A stretch of DNA of 64,000 bases from Advenella incenata (GTDB lineage Bacteria; Pseudomonadota; Gammaproteobacteria; Burkholderiales; Burkholderiaceae_B), in the NCBI RefSeq assembly GCF_004217095.1, contig NZ_SHKO01000001.1, forward strand, positions 1,972,234-2,036,233, written 5' to 3'. How positions within the stretch are numbered: position 1 is the stretch's first letter; every line of letters starts with the position of its first letter. Shown piece by piece: positions 1-8,997 of this stretch. Made by a program: the position numbers and the translations under genes. The notes beneath the pieces are model-generated. The model worked only from the letters and a program-made list of their open reading frames with translations. It searched no databases and had not been told where the DNA came from.

Positions 1-33
1 CTGACGCTTGTGCCGTGATAACTGATCGTAATG

Positions 34-921
34 TCAAGTCGACGCTTCACCTAGAATCCAGTCCCTGAATGCAGCTATTTTGGGATTGTCGTCATGGATT
101 TGCGGATAGACCAGATAATAGGCAAACGTTTCCATATGCGTAGGGTTTGCCAACTGAACCAGCCGGCCCTGTTCAACGTCAGGCGCTACCATCGCGGCGG
201 GCAGCAAGCCGGCTCCATGACCTGCGATAACTGCGTTGAGCAGCAGGCCTGTATTGTCAACCGAGGTGCCTCGTGCCGGCTCGATATGTTCAACCCCTTG
301 GGCCTGAAACCAAAGACGCCAGCCCTGACGATCGGCATCGTTTACCTTGGGCCATGCCAGCAGTTCGGCGGCTGAGGCCGGCATGCCGAGCCGTGCCACC
401 AGGGACGGAGCGGCAACCGGCACCATTTGGACCGAGACAAGATGATGGCTTCGTAAACCAGGATATCGTCCGACGCCGTGGCGCACCGCGATATCAACAT
501 TGTCATGGGAAAAATCCACAAGCGCGTTGCCAGTGAGCACCTGCAGATTGATATCGGGGTGGGTCTGGCCAAATGAATTGAGTCGTGGAATCAACCAAGC
601 CGAGGCAAAAAATGGCGTAACGCTCAACGTCAGGATGCCGGTGCTTGCGGACATGGTGGCGTGCCTTGATGCTTCGGCAATCTGACGAAAAGCATTGCGG
701 ATGACTGGCAGATAGTCTTGTCCTGCCTGGGTCAGTAGAATGCGCCGGTTCATCCGCTTAAAAAGCTTTACGCCCAAATGTTCCTCCAGCAGCTTGATCA
801 TCTGACTGACCGCGCCTGAAGTGACGCACAGCTCTTCGGCTGCAATCTTTACCGAGAGATGGCGCGCCGCACATTCGAACGCACGCAGCGCATTCAAGGG
901 TGGAAGTTGGCGATAATTCAT
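34..921 (-). CDS. LysR-family transcriptional regulator (GcvA-like)
   Basis: A 295-residue DNA-binding regulator. The N-terminal winged helix-turn-helix (about residues 5-65, reading LPPLNALRAFECAARHLSVK then the recognition helix VTSGAVSQMIKLLEEHLG) is typical of the GcvA/AmpR branch of LysR proteins. Residues 90-290 are the periplasmic-binding-like effector domain. It is divergent from an amidase and a carrier, so it probably controls them in response to an amide or acid substrate; that is inference. No Shine-Dalgarno sequence precedes the ATG. Instead a dyad and a GATAAT hexamer abut the start codon, which suggests a leaderless, autoregulated transcript. The family call is firm; the effector is unknown. 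Confidence 0.93.
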   Translation of the reverse strand: MNYRQLPPLNALRAFECAARHLSVKIAAEELCVTSGAVSQMIKLLEEHLGVKLFKRMNRRILLTQAGQDYLPVIRNAFRQIAEASRHATMSASTGILTLSVTPFFASAWLIPRLNSFGQTHPDINLQVLTGNALVDFSHDNVDIAVRHGVGRYPGLRSHHLVSVQMVPVAAPSLVARLGMPASAAELLAWPKVNDADRQGWRLWFQAQGVEHIEPARGTSVDNTGLLLNAVIAGHGAGLLPAAMVAPDVEQGRLVQLANPTHMETFAYYLVYPQIHDDNPKIAAFRDWILGEAST

Positions 922-936
922 TTTAGATTATCTAAA
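922..936. promoter_or_regulatory. LysR-type dyad abutting the regulator start codon
   Basis: The 15 bases form an inverted repeat TTTAGA-N3-TCTAAA, which contains the T-N11-A pattern recognised by LysR proteins. It begins on the base next to the start codon of the minus-strand regulator. It also overlaps a GATAAT -10-like hexamer read on that strand. Binding here would block the regulator's own transcription. The operator role is inferred from position and symmetry only. Confidence 0.45.
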
Positions 937-1078
937 TTAAATTGATAAAAAATATGGTTTGTTTATGGCAGCATCTAACGAGTATATTAGCAACAAATAG
1001 CATCAGCAGATGATTATTCAGGCATATTTTTAATATCTATAAACTAAACTATTTTTAAGATCTGCATGGGGACGTGAA

Positions 1079-2485
1079 TTGACCGGCAAAACGACCGCTG
1101 TACATTATCTCGGGCTTGCGCAAACCGCAGCCCTCATTCGCAACCGGGAGGTCTCGTCGCGGGAAGTAACGCAATTGCTCCTGGATCGCATTGGCGGGCT
1201 TGACGGCCAGTTACGCAGCTATGCGCTGGTCATGGCTGAGACTGCCCTGGAGCAGGCAGCGGCGGCTGATGCAGAAATGTGTTCAGGATATGTACGCGGG
1301 CCGGTGCACGGAGTGCCAATCCTTGTTAAAGACCTGTGCCAAATTCAGGGTTTTCCTACGGGTGCGGGAATGCAGGCAGGCATGTACCCGGTGGCTGCCG
1401 AAGACGCGACGGTGGTGCATCGTTTGAAAGAAGCCGGTGCGGTTCTGCTGGGCAAATCGCAGCTGACTGAAGGCGCGTATTCGGACCATCATCCATCGAT
1501 CACGCCACCTCGAAATCCCTGGAATGCCAGTTATTGGCCCGGCATTTCCTCTAGCGGCTCCGGTGTGGCAATAGCGGCCGGCCTGGGGTACGGCTCACTC
1601 GCATCAGACACTGGCGGCTCTATTCGCTGGCCCGCTGCGGCTAATGGCGTGACCGGCCTGAAACCGACCTGGGGCCGGGTCAGTCGCCACGGCGTGATTG
1701 AACTGGCAGCTTCGCTGGATCACGTGGGGACGATGGCGCGCAGCGCGGTGGATGCCGGCATATTGCTTGGAGTGATTGCCGGTAGCGATCCGAAAGATCC
1801 AACGACCCTGCTGGCGCCGGTGCCGGATTATCTTGCGGCTATCAAAGGTAACCTGCGGGGCCTGCGCCTTGGCGTTGACCGTGCCTGGAACAGTGAAGGC
1901 GTGGACAGCGTTACCCAGGCTGTACTTGCAGAGGCAACCCGGACATTTGCAGGACTGGGCGCGCAAATTATCCCGATCGACTTTCCTGATGTTGCACAAA
2001 TTGTCGCCGACTGGATACCCAATTGTGCGATCGAGGCCGCTGTTGCGCACAAAACAATGTACTCGGCACGCAAGCAAGCATACGGCAGTATTCTGGCCTC
2101 GGTCATTGAAGCCGGGCTTGCACTGTCGGCATCAGAGTATCAGCAAATCCTGCTCAGGCGGATGGCATTTCGTGGCCGTGTCGCGCATCTGTTTGACTCG
2201 ATCGATGTCCTTCTGACGCCAGTCCAGCCGTTCGCACCCTTGACGCTTGTTCAGGTCAATACCCTGGGCGAACAACCTGGCTTGGTGGCGATGCTACAGC
2301 GCTACACCTGTCCGTTCGATATGTCCGGTCATCCGACGCTGGCCATGCCCGCGGGTTTTACGCAGGCGGGCATGCCGATAGGCATTCAACTGGTTGCCGG
2401 ACATCTGGAGGAACCCATTCTGGTTCGTGCTGCTGCGGCGTTTCAAGGCATCACAGACTGGCATCATCGACATCCGGTGGCATAA
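1079..2485 (+). CDS. Amidase (amidase-signature family)
   Basis: A 468-residue amidase-signature hydrolase that should cleave a carboxamide to acid and ammonia. The Ser-cisSer-Lys triad is visible: Lys84 in GVPILVKDL, the cis-serine at about residue 157 in the SSSGSG stretch, and the nucleophile Ser181 in DTGGSIRWPAA. The start is a TTG, chosen because GGGGA lies 6 bases upstream and no in-frame ATG fits. The following carrier gene starts one base after this stop codon, so the two are an operon, plausibly uptake plus hydrolysis of one amide substrate. A lone amidase with no GatB or GatC neighbour argues against the GatCAB transamidase. The substrate cannot be read from sequence. Confidence 0.92.
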   Translation: MTGKTTAVHYLGLAQTAALIRNREVSSREVTQLLLDRIGGLDGQLRSYALVMAETALEQAAAADAEMCSGYVRGPVHGVPILVKDLCQIQGFPTGAGMQAGMYPVAAEDATVVHRLKEAGAVLLGKSQLTEGAYSDHHPSITPPRNPWNASYWPGISSSGSGVAIAAGLGYGSLASDTGGSIRWPAAANGVTGLKPTWGRVSRHGVIELAASLDHVGTMARSAVDAGILLGVIAGSDPKDPTTLLAPVPDYLAAIKGNLRGLRLGVDRAWNSEGVDSVTQAVLAEATRTFAGLGAQIIPIDFPDVAQIVADWIPNCAIEAAVAHKTMYSARKQAYGSILASVIEAGLALSASEYQQILLRRMAFRGRVAHLFDSIDVLLTPVQPFAPLTLVQVNTLGEQPGLVAMLQRYTCPFDMSGHPTLAMPAGFTQAGMPIGIQLVAGHLEEPILVRAAAAFQGITDWHHRHPVA

Positions 2486-2486
2486 G

Positions 2487-3728
2487 ATGATTCAGAAAAC
2501 GATGAAAGGTCAGTGGTTTTACGGTTGGGTGGTTGTCGCTGCTGCGTTTGCTGTCACCTTTGTGGGTTTTGGCAGCGCCTATACATTCAGTGTATTTGTG
2601 CCGTCATTGCAATATGATTTTGGTGCGTCACGTGGCGCTGTCTCGCTTGTTTTTTCTCTGGCCGGGTTTCTCTACTTTGCTCTGGGTGTTGTTAGTGGGC
2701 CGCTGGCAGACCGATGGGGCGCACGCAGCCTGGTCATACTTGGCATGTTGCTGGTGGGTGCAGGACTGGCGCTGGCCAGCGTTGCGCGCACCATTGTTGA
2801 GGTTTATCTGGCTTATGGGCTGGGTATCGGTCTGGGTGTCGGATGCGCTTATGTGCCAGTCATCGGCGCCGTGCAGCGCTGGTTTGTGAAGCGTCGCGGT
2901 TTTGCTTCAGGTATTGCGGTCAGTGGGATTGGTGTGGGGACCCTGGTGATGCCGCCGTTCGCGTCCTGGTTGATCGATATTCTGGGATGGCGCGGCGCTT
3001 ATTCGGTGCTTGCCGCGATCGTTACTTCGATAGGCATCGGGATGGCGTGTTTCATTGTCAACGATCCCCGCAGCAAGGGAACCGGACCGGATGGGGCGCC
3101 ACTGGCAATCGGTGATGCCGTGGCCATTGCCGCTGGCGTTTCGACAGGGCAGGCGATACGGTCGCGGCAATTTATTGGGCTGTATGTCGCATGCCTGATC
3201 TGTTCATTCGGTGTGTTCGTCCCGTTTGTTCACCTGGTCCCATATGCTCTGGATCATGGCATTGATCATTCTGCCGCTGTATTGCTTCTTGGTGCTATTG
3301 GGGTTGGTAGTACGCTGGGCCGGTTCTTTCTGGCCGATCTTGCAGATCGGATCGGTCGACAGGTTTTTCTTCTGATGATGTTTGCGGGTATGGCGTTGGC
3401 GCTTGCGATCTGGGCTATAGCGACAGACTTTTGGTCGCTTGCCGCTTTCGCATTGATATTTGGTGTCTTTTATGGGGGATGGGTGGCGATATTACCTGCG
3501 GTTGTCATGGATTGCTTTGGCGGGCGTCATGTGGGCAGCATTATCGGCATTCTTTATACCAGTGTTGCGATTGGCACGCTCATCGGTCCTGCAGCAGCCG
3601 GCTTTATCTTCGATGCAAGCGACAGCTATACCGTACCTATTCTGACCAGCACCATCGCCAATCTGGTCGCAACCGGCATTGCGGCACTGGCTTTAAGAAG
3701 CCCCACGCAAAGGGGCGTGCCTGGTTAA
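2487..3728 (+). CDS. MFS transporter, monocarboxylate/OFA-like
   Basis: A 413-residue inner-membrane carrier with about 12 hydrophobic helices. The FYGWVVVAAAF start, the loop GPLADRWGAR between helices 2 and 3, and a second ADLADRIGR loop in the C-terminal half place it in the monocarboxylate/oxalate-formate branch of the major facilitator superfamily. The ATG one base after the amidase stop is preferred; a longer frame reaches back into the amidase gene. It is co-transcribed with the amidase, so it probably imports the amide or its acid product, or exports a product. The substrate is inferred from context only. Confidence 0.88.
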   Translation: MIQKTMKGQWFYGWVVVAAAFAVTFVGFGSAYTFSVFVPSLQYDFGASRGAVSLVFSLAGFLYFALGVVSGPLADRWGARSLVILGMLLVGAGLALASVARTIVEVYLAYGLGIGLGVGCAYVPVIGAVQRWFVKRRGFASGIAVSGIGVGTLVMPPFASWLIDILGWRGAYSVLAAIVTSIGIGMACFIVNDPRSKGTGPDGAPLAIGDAVAIAAGVSTGQAIRSRQFIGLYVACLICSFGVFVPFVHLVPYALDHGIDHSAAVLLLGAIGVGSTLGRFFLADLADRIGRQVFLLMMFAGMALALAIWAIATDFWSLAAFALIFGVFYGGWVAILPAVVMDCFGGRHVGSIIGILYTSVAIGTLIGPAAAGFIFDASDSYTVPILTSTIANLVATGIAALALRSPTQRGVPG

Positions 3729-3900
3729 TGCGAATAGAAAGCGCTGCATAGGGCAACGGCTAGGCCAGGCAATCACAACAGTGGGTTGCAACCGTGCTGG
3801 CCGATGGCAGGTCTGTCCTGATGCGCTCCGGACATGATCCTATTGGGATCCATGGCGGTGACCCAATCAGGCGCTTGGTCCCGGATATAAGCGAGGACGG

Positions 3901-4284
3901 TTATTTGCTGTCTGTTTTGCCGACCGATAACGCCAGGCATAGCCAGCCTGCCAGAAAGCACAGACCTCCGATCGGAGTGATGGCGCCCAGCCACTTCACA
4001 TTGCTCAGTACCAGCACGTACAGGCTGCCACTAAATATCACAATACCCGCTGTAAATAACCTGCTGGTCCAGCGCAGCGCATGCCGGTTGATATGAGCAG
4101 CCAGACCCACCAGCATCAACAGCGCCAGTGTATGGATGAGTTGATAGAGTACGGCGGTATGCCAGACGGGCAGCAGCGCCGGATCCACATGGTTTTTCAG
4201 GCCATGGGCACCGAATGCGCCGGCAGCCACACCGATAAAACCGCTGATGGCGGCGCCGCGAATTAAAGCAGAGAAGGTAGTCAT
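3901..4284 (-). CDS. DUF423 (YgdD-type) small membrane protein
   Basis: A 127-residue protein with about four membrane helices. It matches the DUF423/YgdD family by the N-terminal GVAAGAFGAHGL motif, the W-HTAVLYQLIHTLALL second helix and the GSLYVL and TPIGGLCFLAGW segments. Family function is unknown. The start at MTTFSALIRG is chosen because the frame upstream of it shows no membrane or signal character and the family begins here. It is divergent from the aminopeptidase gene across a 137-base gap. Confidence 0.88.
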   Translation of the reverse strand: MTTFSALIRGAAISGFIGVAAGAFGAHGLKNHVDPALLPVWHTAVLYQLIHTLALLMLVGLAAHINRHALRWTSRLFTAGIVIFSGSLYVLVLSNVKWLGAITPIGGLCFLAGWLCLALSVGKTDSK

Positions 4285-4421
4285 AGGGCAACGTGTTGGA
4301 AAGTATCTGGGCCGACCGCATGTTTTTTTTGCGGTGATGGTGTATTGTAAATGTTTGCGCACCACTGTGATGTCTGTTGCGGTGATGCATATATGATTGT
4401 TTCCCGGAGTTCCAGTTTATT

Positions 4422-6209
4422 ATGTCAACCGCTTCTGAACGCCTGCAGCAATTGCGTATTGCGATGGCCGCCCAGCATATTGATGCCTACCTTATTCTGT
4501 CTGCAGATCCCCACCAGTCTGAGTATCTTCCGGGGTACTGGCAGGGACGACGCTGGCTCAGCGGCTTCACCGGCTCTGTTGGGACCATCGTCGTTACCAG
4601 TGATTTTGCCGGGCTCTGGGTCGATTCGCGCTATTGGGAGCAGGCGGAAAAACAACTAGGCCACAGTGGCATGAGGCTGATGAAACAGGGCCAGGCCGAT
4701 GTGCCCAGTGTTAATGCATGGCTGGAGGCGCACCTTGCAAACCGGCAGATCGTTGGCGTGGACGGCCACGTGCTCAGCCTGAAAGCGGCGCAGGAATTGC
4801 GCCAGTCTCTGACGCGCAGCGACAGCATATTGAAAACCGACAGTGACCTGCTGGCCGCAATCTGGCCAGACAGGCCGGGTTTACCGGCAGCGCCCGTTGT
4901 TGAACATAGTGCACCCTTTGCCACACGCAGCCGCCAGCAGAATTTGCAGGCGGTGCGCCAGGCCATGACCCAGGCTGGCGCGCAATGGCATTTAATCAGC
5001 GCGCTGGACGATATTGCCTGGGTGTTGAATCTGCGTGGTTCCGACGTTTCCTACAATCCGGTCTTTCTGTCGCATTTGTTGATCGGACCAGACAGTGCTG
5101 TACTTTTCGTCGATAAAACAAAAATGGGTCCCGAATTGATCGCCCGGCTGGCAGCCGATGGTGTCACTGTAGAGGGATACGATGATATTCAAGGCGCATT
5201 AACGGCATTGCCTCACGAGGCGCTGCTGGTTGACCCGGCCCGGACGACGGTTGGGCTGCTTGCTCATGCCCGTTCGGCATCATTGATAGAAAAACTCAAT
5301 CCCTCGCAACGCTTCAAGTCCGTCAAAAACCAGGCCGAGATTGCGAACGTCAGGCAGGCTATGGAGCAGGACGGCGCGGCACTGTGTGAATTTTTTGCCT
5401 GGTTCGAGGCGGCCATGGAAAAAGGCGAGGTAGTAACAGAGCTAACTATTGATGAACAGATCACCGCAGCCCGTGCTCGCCAGCCGCATTTTGTCTCGCC
5501 CAGTTTTTCTACCATTGCCGGTTTCAACGCCAATGGCGCTATGCCACATTACATGGCAACGCCCGAATCATTTTCCGTTATTGAAGGCGATGGCTTGTTG
5601 CTGATCGATTCAGGTGGGCAGTATCTGAACGGCACCACCGATATCACACGGGTGGTCCCCGTCGGTACGATTGGCGCTGACCATCGTCGCGATTTTACGC
5701 TGGTGCTCAAGGGTATGATAGGCTTGGCAGCAGCCGTTTTTCCGGAAGATTATCCGGCGCCTTTGCTCGATACGCTGGCGCGTGCGCCGTTATGGGCCCA
5801 GTTGCTCGATTTCGGTCACGGGACCGGGCATGGAGTCGGGTACTTTATGAATGTGCATGAAGGTCCGCAAATGATCTCGCATCGCGCCTACCGTTTTCCC
5901 GACACCGAGATGAAAGCCGGCATGATTACTTCGGATGAGCCCGGCCTGTATCGTCCGGGTCAGTGGGGCATTCGTATTGAAAACCTGATCTGCGCAGTAC
6001 CGGCGGGCCAGTCAGAATTTGGCCATTACCTTAAGTTTGAAACGTTGACGTTATGCCCGATCGATACGCGCTGTATTGAACGGCAATTGCTGAGTGAGCA
6101 GGAACTGTCTTGGTTGAACGCCTATCATGAAGAGGTTTATCGCCGGCTTGCACCGCGAGTATCCGGCCCTGCATTGGCGTGGCTGCAGGCCAGAACGGCA
6201 GCGATCTGA
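4422..6209 (+). CDS. Xaa-Pro aminopeptidase (M24B, long form)
   Basis: A 595-residue cytosolic metallopeptidase predicted to release N-terminal residues before proline. Two creatinase-type N-terminal domains (about residues 1-300) precede the pita-bread catalytic domain. Metal and active-site elements visible are LLIDSGGQYLNGTTDITR, FGHGTGHGVG, NVHEGPQ, TSDEPGLY and GIRIEN. The length matches the three-domain form found in many bacteria and in eukaryotic XPNPEP1, not the roughly 440-residue E. coli PepP. A terminator-like hairpin follows about 100 bases downstream. Confidence 0.93.
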   Translation: MSTASERLQQLRIAMAAQHIDAYLILSADPHQSEYLPGYWQGRRWLSGFTGSVGTIVVTSDFAGLWVDSRYWEQAEKQLGHSGMRLMKQGQADVPSVNAWLEAHLANRQIVGVDGHVLSLKAAQELRQSLTRSDSILKTDSDLLAAIWPDRPGLPAAPVVEHSAPFATRSRQQNLQAVRQAMTQAGAQWHLISALDDIAWVLNLRGSDVSYNPVFLSHLLIGPDSAVLFVDKTKMGPELIARLAADGVTVEGYDDIQGALTALPHEALLVDPARTTVGLLAHARSASLIEKLNPSQRFKSVKNQAEIANVRQAMEQDGAALCEFFAWFEAAMEKGEVVTELTIDEQITAARARQPHFVSPSFSTIAGFNANGAMPHYMATPESFSVIEGDGLLLIDSGGQYLNGTTDITRVVPVGTIGADHRRDFTLVLKGMIGLAAAVFPEDYPAPLLDTLARAPLWAQLLDFGHGTGHGVGYFMNVHEGPQMISHRAYRFPDTEMKAGMITSDEPGLYRPGQWGIRIENLICAVPAGQSEFGHYLKFETLTLCPIDTRCIERQLLSEQELSWLNAYHEEVYRRLAPRVSGPALAWLQARTAAI

Positions 6210-6308
6210 TTCTGGCCGGCGGCAAGGAAGGCACAACCAGGCTGCTGCTGAGGCCAGGCACAGTGTATGTTTATCCCTTGCATCTACCTGTTGGCAATTT
6301 AAGTGTCG

Positions 6309-6349
6309 AAAAAAAGACCGCCTCCGATAAAACCGGCGCGGTCCTTTTT
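6309..6349. terminator. Bidirectional intrinsic terminator
   Basis: GACCGC (6316-6321) pairs with GCGGTC (6338-6343), flanked by an A run on the left and a T run on the right. The stem can therefore end transcripts from either strand. It sits between the convergent aminopeptidase and YeiH-type genes. Confidence 0.6.
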
Positions 6350-6375
6350 ACAGGCCCAGACAGATGGCAACGCTT

Positions 6376-7464
6376 CTACATCTGACCCATGGCGTATTGC
6401 ACAATCAGGCTGCTGACCGATACGGCCATCCATACCAGAAAACCCAGCAGGATAGGGCGCGGGCCGGTCGCAAAGATCTTGCGCATATCGGCCGACAACC
6501 CAACGGCGACCAGCGCGACCACGATCAGGAATTTGGCGGCGACATTGATCCAGTCAAGCATGATCTCGGGCAAAACACCGGTGCTGCGCGTGAGCGAAGC
6601 GAGCAGAAACCAGACGATAAACCATGGAAATATTTTTGCCAGGCTGACAGACTGATTGCCCTGGCGACGATTGCGCATGCCGACCAGAACGACTAGAAAC
6701 AGACAGATCGGGATAATGAGCGTCGCGCGGGTCAGTTTGACAATCGTGGCGAAATCTCCGGCCGCATGACTATAGGCATAACCTGCAGCTACGACAGAAG
6801 AGGTATCGTTAATGGCGGTGCCAGCCCACATGCCGAAACCGTAGTTACTCAATCCCAGCATATGCCCCAAAGCCGGAAAGGTGAGTACTGCGACAATATT
6901 GAACAGAAAAATGGTGGAGATGGCAAAGGCCGTGTCGTGCTCCGAAGGCTTCAAAATGGGGGTGACAGCGGCAATGGCCGACCCACCACAAATGGCGGTG
7001 CCCACGCCGATCAGTGTCGTTAGGTCGGACGGCGTGCGCAGTAGGCGCCCGAGCAACCAGGCGCTCACAAACGCCACCGTCACGGTCACCAGCGTGACCG
7101 CCAACGATTCTCCACCTGTTGCCATGATCTGGGTAAAACTCAGGCCGAAACCCAGCAGGACAATAGAGACTTGCAAAATCTTCTTGGAAGAAAAGCTGAT
7201 GCCAGGTTGCAATGTGGCATGCAGGCCGAATGTGCTTCGGTACACTATCCCTAACAGGATGCCGAAAACAGGTCCACCAATAATGGGCAAGGCACGCCCG
7301 GCAAACTCAGCAACCAGGGCAATCGCCACCGATAAAAACAGTCCTGGCCAGAGGGAATTTTTACGTGGCCGGGCTGCGCTGCTGCCTTTGGCGGGATGCA
7401 CGCTGCTCGCAGCAGGTGTGACAGTCGCTGACAAAGCGTGGGAGGACGTGGCTGTGAGTGTCAT
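6376..7464 (-). CDS. YeiH/YadS-type putative sulfate exporter family protein (UPF0324)
   Basis: A 362-residue membrane protein with 9-11 helices. The family is recognised by GRALPIIGGPVFGILLG, IVLLGFGLSFTQI, the CGGSAIAAVTPIL loop, the GLSNYGFGMWAGTAINDTSS region and the C-terminal VGLSADMRKI. Family members are annotated as putative sulfate exporters (PSE family), with little direct biochemistry. The gene is divergent from a YeiE-like LysR gene, the same arrangement as yeiH-yeiE in enterobacteria, which supports both calls. No clear ribosome site precedes the ATG. Confidence 0.9.
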   Translation of the reverse strand: MTLTATSSHALSATVTPAASSVHPAKGSSAARPRKNSLWPGLFLSVAIALVAEFAGRALPIIGGPVFGILLGIVYRSTFGLHATLQPGISFSSKKILQVSIVLLGFGLSFTQIMATGGESLAVTLVTVTVAFVSAWLLGRLLRTPSDLTTLIGVGTAICGGSAIAAVTPILKPSEHDTAFAISTIFLFNIVAVLTFPALGHMLGLSNYGFGMWAGTAINDTSSVVAAGYAYSHAAGDFATIVKLTRATLIIPICLFLVVLVGMRNRRQGNQSVSLAKIFPWFIVWFLLASLTRSTGVLPEIMLDWINVAAKFLIVVALVAVGLSADMRKIFATGPRPILLGFLVWMAVSVSSLIVQYAMGQM

Positions 7465-7569
7465 AATATATCAAATATCCATTAGCTTATTACTGATTGG
7501 TATTGATGATAGTCCTGGATATGGTATAAGTAAAGTTACAATAGTTTATAAGTAGAATAAGGAAAGCTG

Positions 7570-8469
7570 ATGGCTTCATTCAGTCCGAAACAGCTTGATG
7601 TTTTTATCAGCATCGCGCGTCTGGGCAGCGTCAAGGCTGCTGCCGATTCTTTGCATTTGACTCAACCTGCTGCCAGCATGGCACTGGCTGAACTGGAAAA
7701 GCAACTGAGTGGTCCGTTGTTTGATCGTGACAAAGGCAGACTGTACTTGAATGAAAAGGGCAGACGATTGTTGCCCCTGGCCCAGGAAATCATAGAAAGA
7801 ATGATTGAATTTCGCCAGCGTGCCGATGATCAGGCAGACGTCCTGACAGGGGAATTTCGGATTGGCGCCAGCAACACTGTTGGCAATTATCGGGTTGGTG
7901 ATCTGTTGAGCGGTTTTGTGCTCAATAATGACAGGGTTACGATTTATCTGAATGTTGCAAATACTGATGAAATTGTCCGGCAGATCGTCGACCACAGCAT
8001 AGATGTGGCCTGTGTCGAGGGCGCGGTGCATCACGAAGCGATCGAGTCGGTGCATTGGATGGACGACTCCCTGTGCGTATGTACCCGGCCGGATCACCCG
8101 CTGGCGGCAATCGCCAATCTGCAGCCGGCTGATTTTATAGATGCGCGTTGGATTTTGCGTGAACGAGGGTCAGCTACGCGGGCGGTCAGTGATGTGGAGC
8201 TGGATAAATTACCACAGGCCAAGGTGGTGATGGAACTGGGGCAGATCGAGGCCATTAAGCAGGCAGTGATTGCCGGACTGGGTATTGCATTTTTACCGCA
8301 AGTGGCTGTAACCCACGCGGTCAGTTCCGGTCGGCTGGCTTTGCTTCACACGCCTTTTTTGAATCTGACGCGGCAACTGTCGATTATTTATCATCGGTCG
8401 CGCTATCAGGGTAGACTGATGCGCAGTTTTCTGGATTCAGTGAAATCTTCGGCCCGGCCCGAGCGGTAA
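7570..8469 (+). CDS. LysR-family regulator, YeiE-like
   Basis: A 299-residue LysR regulator with an N-terminal helix-turn-helix (LDVFISIARLGSVKAAADSL, then LTQPAASMALAELEKQL) and a CysB/CbbR-like effector domain. YeiE in enterobacteria is reported to respond to sulfite and to sit beside yeiH. Here the gene is divergent from a YeiH-type exporter across 105 AT-rich bases. Control of that exporter in response to a sulfur oxyanion is a reasonable inference. AAGGAA lies about 8 bases before the ATG. Confidence 0.88.
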   Translation: MASFSPKQLDVFISIARLGSVKAAADSLHLTQPAASMALAELEKQLSGPLFDRDKGRLYLNEKGRRLLPLAQEIIERMIEFRQRADDQADVLTGEFRIGASNTVGNYRVGDLLSGFVLNNDRVTIYLNVANTDEIVRQIVDHSIDVACVEGAVHHEAIESVHWMDDSLCVCTRPDHPLAAIANLQPADFIDARWILRERGSATRAVSDVELDKLPQAKVVMELGQIEAIKQAVIAGLGIAFLPQVAVTHAVSSGRLALLHTPFLNLTRQLSIIYHRSRYQGRLMRSFLDSVKSSARPER

Positions 8470-8481
8470 GACAGTCCACAC

Positions 8482-8534
8482 AAAAAAAGCCCCGCATTTG
8501 CGCTGCTTTTGTGAAAAGCAGGCGGCTGCGGGGC
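8482..8534 (-). terminator. Terminator of the L28-L33 operon
   Basis: On the minus strand GGCCCCGCA pairs with TGCGGGGC around an inner hairpin (GCTTTTCACAAAAGC), followed by a run of seven T. It lies just past the L33 stop codon and also faces the end of the convergent LysR gene. Confidence 0.7.
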
Positions 8535-8556
8535 CTGGTGTTGGGTAACCAGCAGA

Positions 8557-8724
8557 TTACTTCAGTTTTGTTTCTTTGTAATCTACGTGTTTGCGCGCAA
8601 CAGGATCAAATTTTTTGATCAGCATTTTTTCTGGGGTGTTGCGTTTGTTTTTGGTCGTTGTGTAGAAGTGACCAGTACCAGCTGTGGATTCCAGCTTGAT
8701 TTTTTCGCGAATGCCTTTTGCCAT
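8557..8724 (-). CDS. rpmG: 50S ribosomal protein L33
   Basis: A 55-residue basic protein that starts [13 protein letters not shown], continues with [13 protein letters not shown] and ends with VDYKETKLK, the standard L33 pattern. It lacks the zinc-binding CxxC pairs, so it is the cysteine-free form usual in Gram-negative bacteria. It lies 36 bases downstream of rpmB, and GGAG precedes the ATG. Component of the large ribosomal subunit near the E site. Confidence 0.96.
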   Translation of the reverse strand: MAKGIREKIKLESTAGTGHFYTTTKNKRNTPEKMLIKKFDPVARKHVDYKETKLK

Positions 8725-8760
8725 GATGGGCTCCTGGAGTTAATCGTTAGTAGGAATGAA

Positions 8761-8997
8761 TTAAACGCTTTGGCCGTTGGCGCGCATTTCAGCAAGAATG
8801 ACATCAATGCCTTTCTTGTCGATTGTGCGCAGGGCGTTTGTAGAAACGCGCAGACGAACCCAGCGATTTTCGCTTTCAACCCAGAAACGACGGCTCTGCA
8901 GGTTAGGCAGGAAACGGCGTTTTGTTCTATTGTTTGCGTGTGAAACATTATTACCGGACATTGGGCGTTTGCCGGTGACTTGGCATACTTTTGCCAT
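8761..8997 (-). CDS. rpmB: 50S ribosomal protein L28
   Basis: A 78-residue protein starting [20 protein letters not shown] with [12 protein letters not shown] and the C-terminal [16 protein letters not shown], the full-length L28 pattern. It is the first gene of the usual rpmB-rpmG pair. GAGG sits about 6 bases before the ATG. The leader upstream is unusually long (see the upstream gap). Confidence 0.97.
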   Translation of the reverse strand: MAKVCQVTGKRPMSGNNVSHANNRTKRRFLPNLQSRRFWVESENRWVRLRVSTNALRTIDKKGIDVILAEMRANGQSV

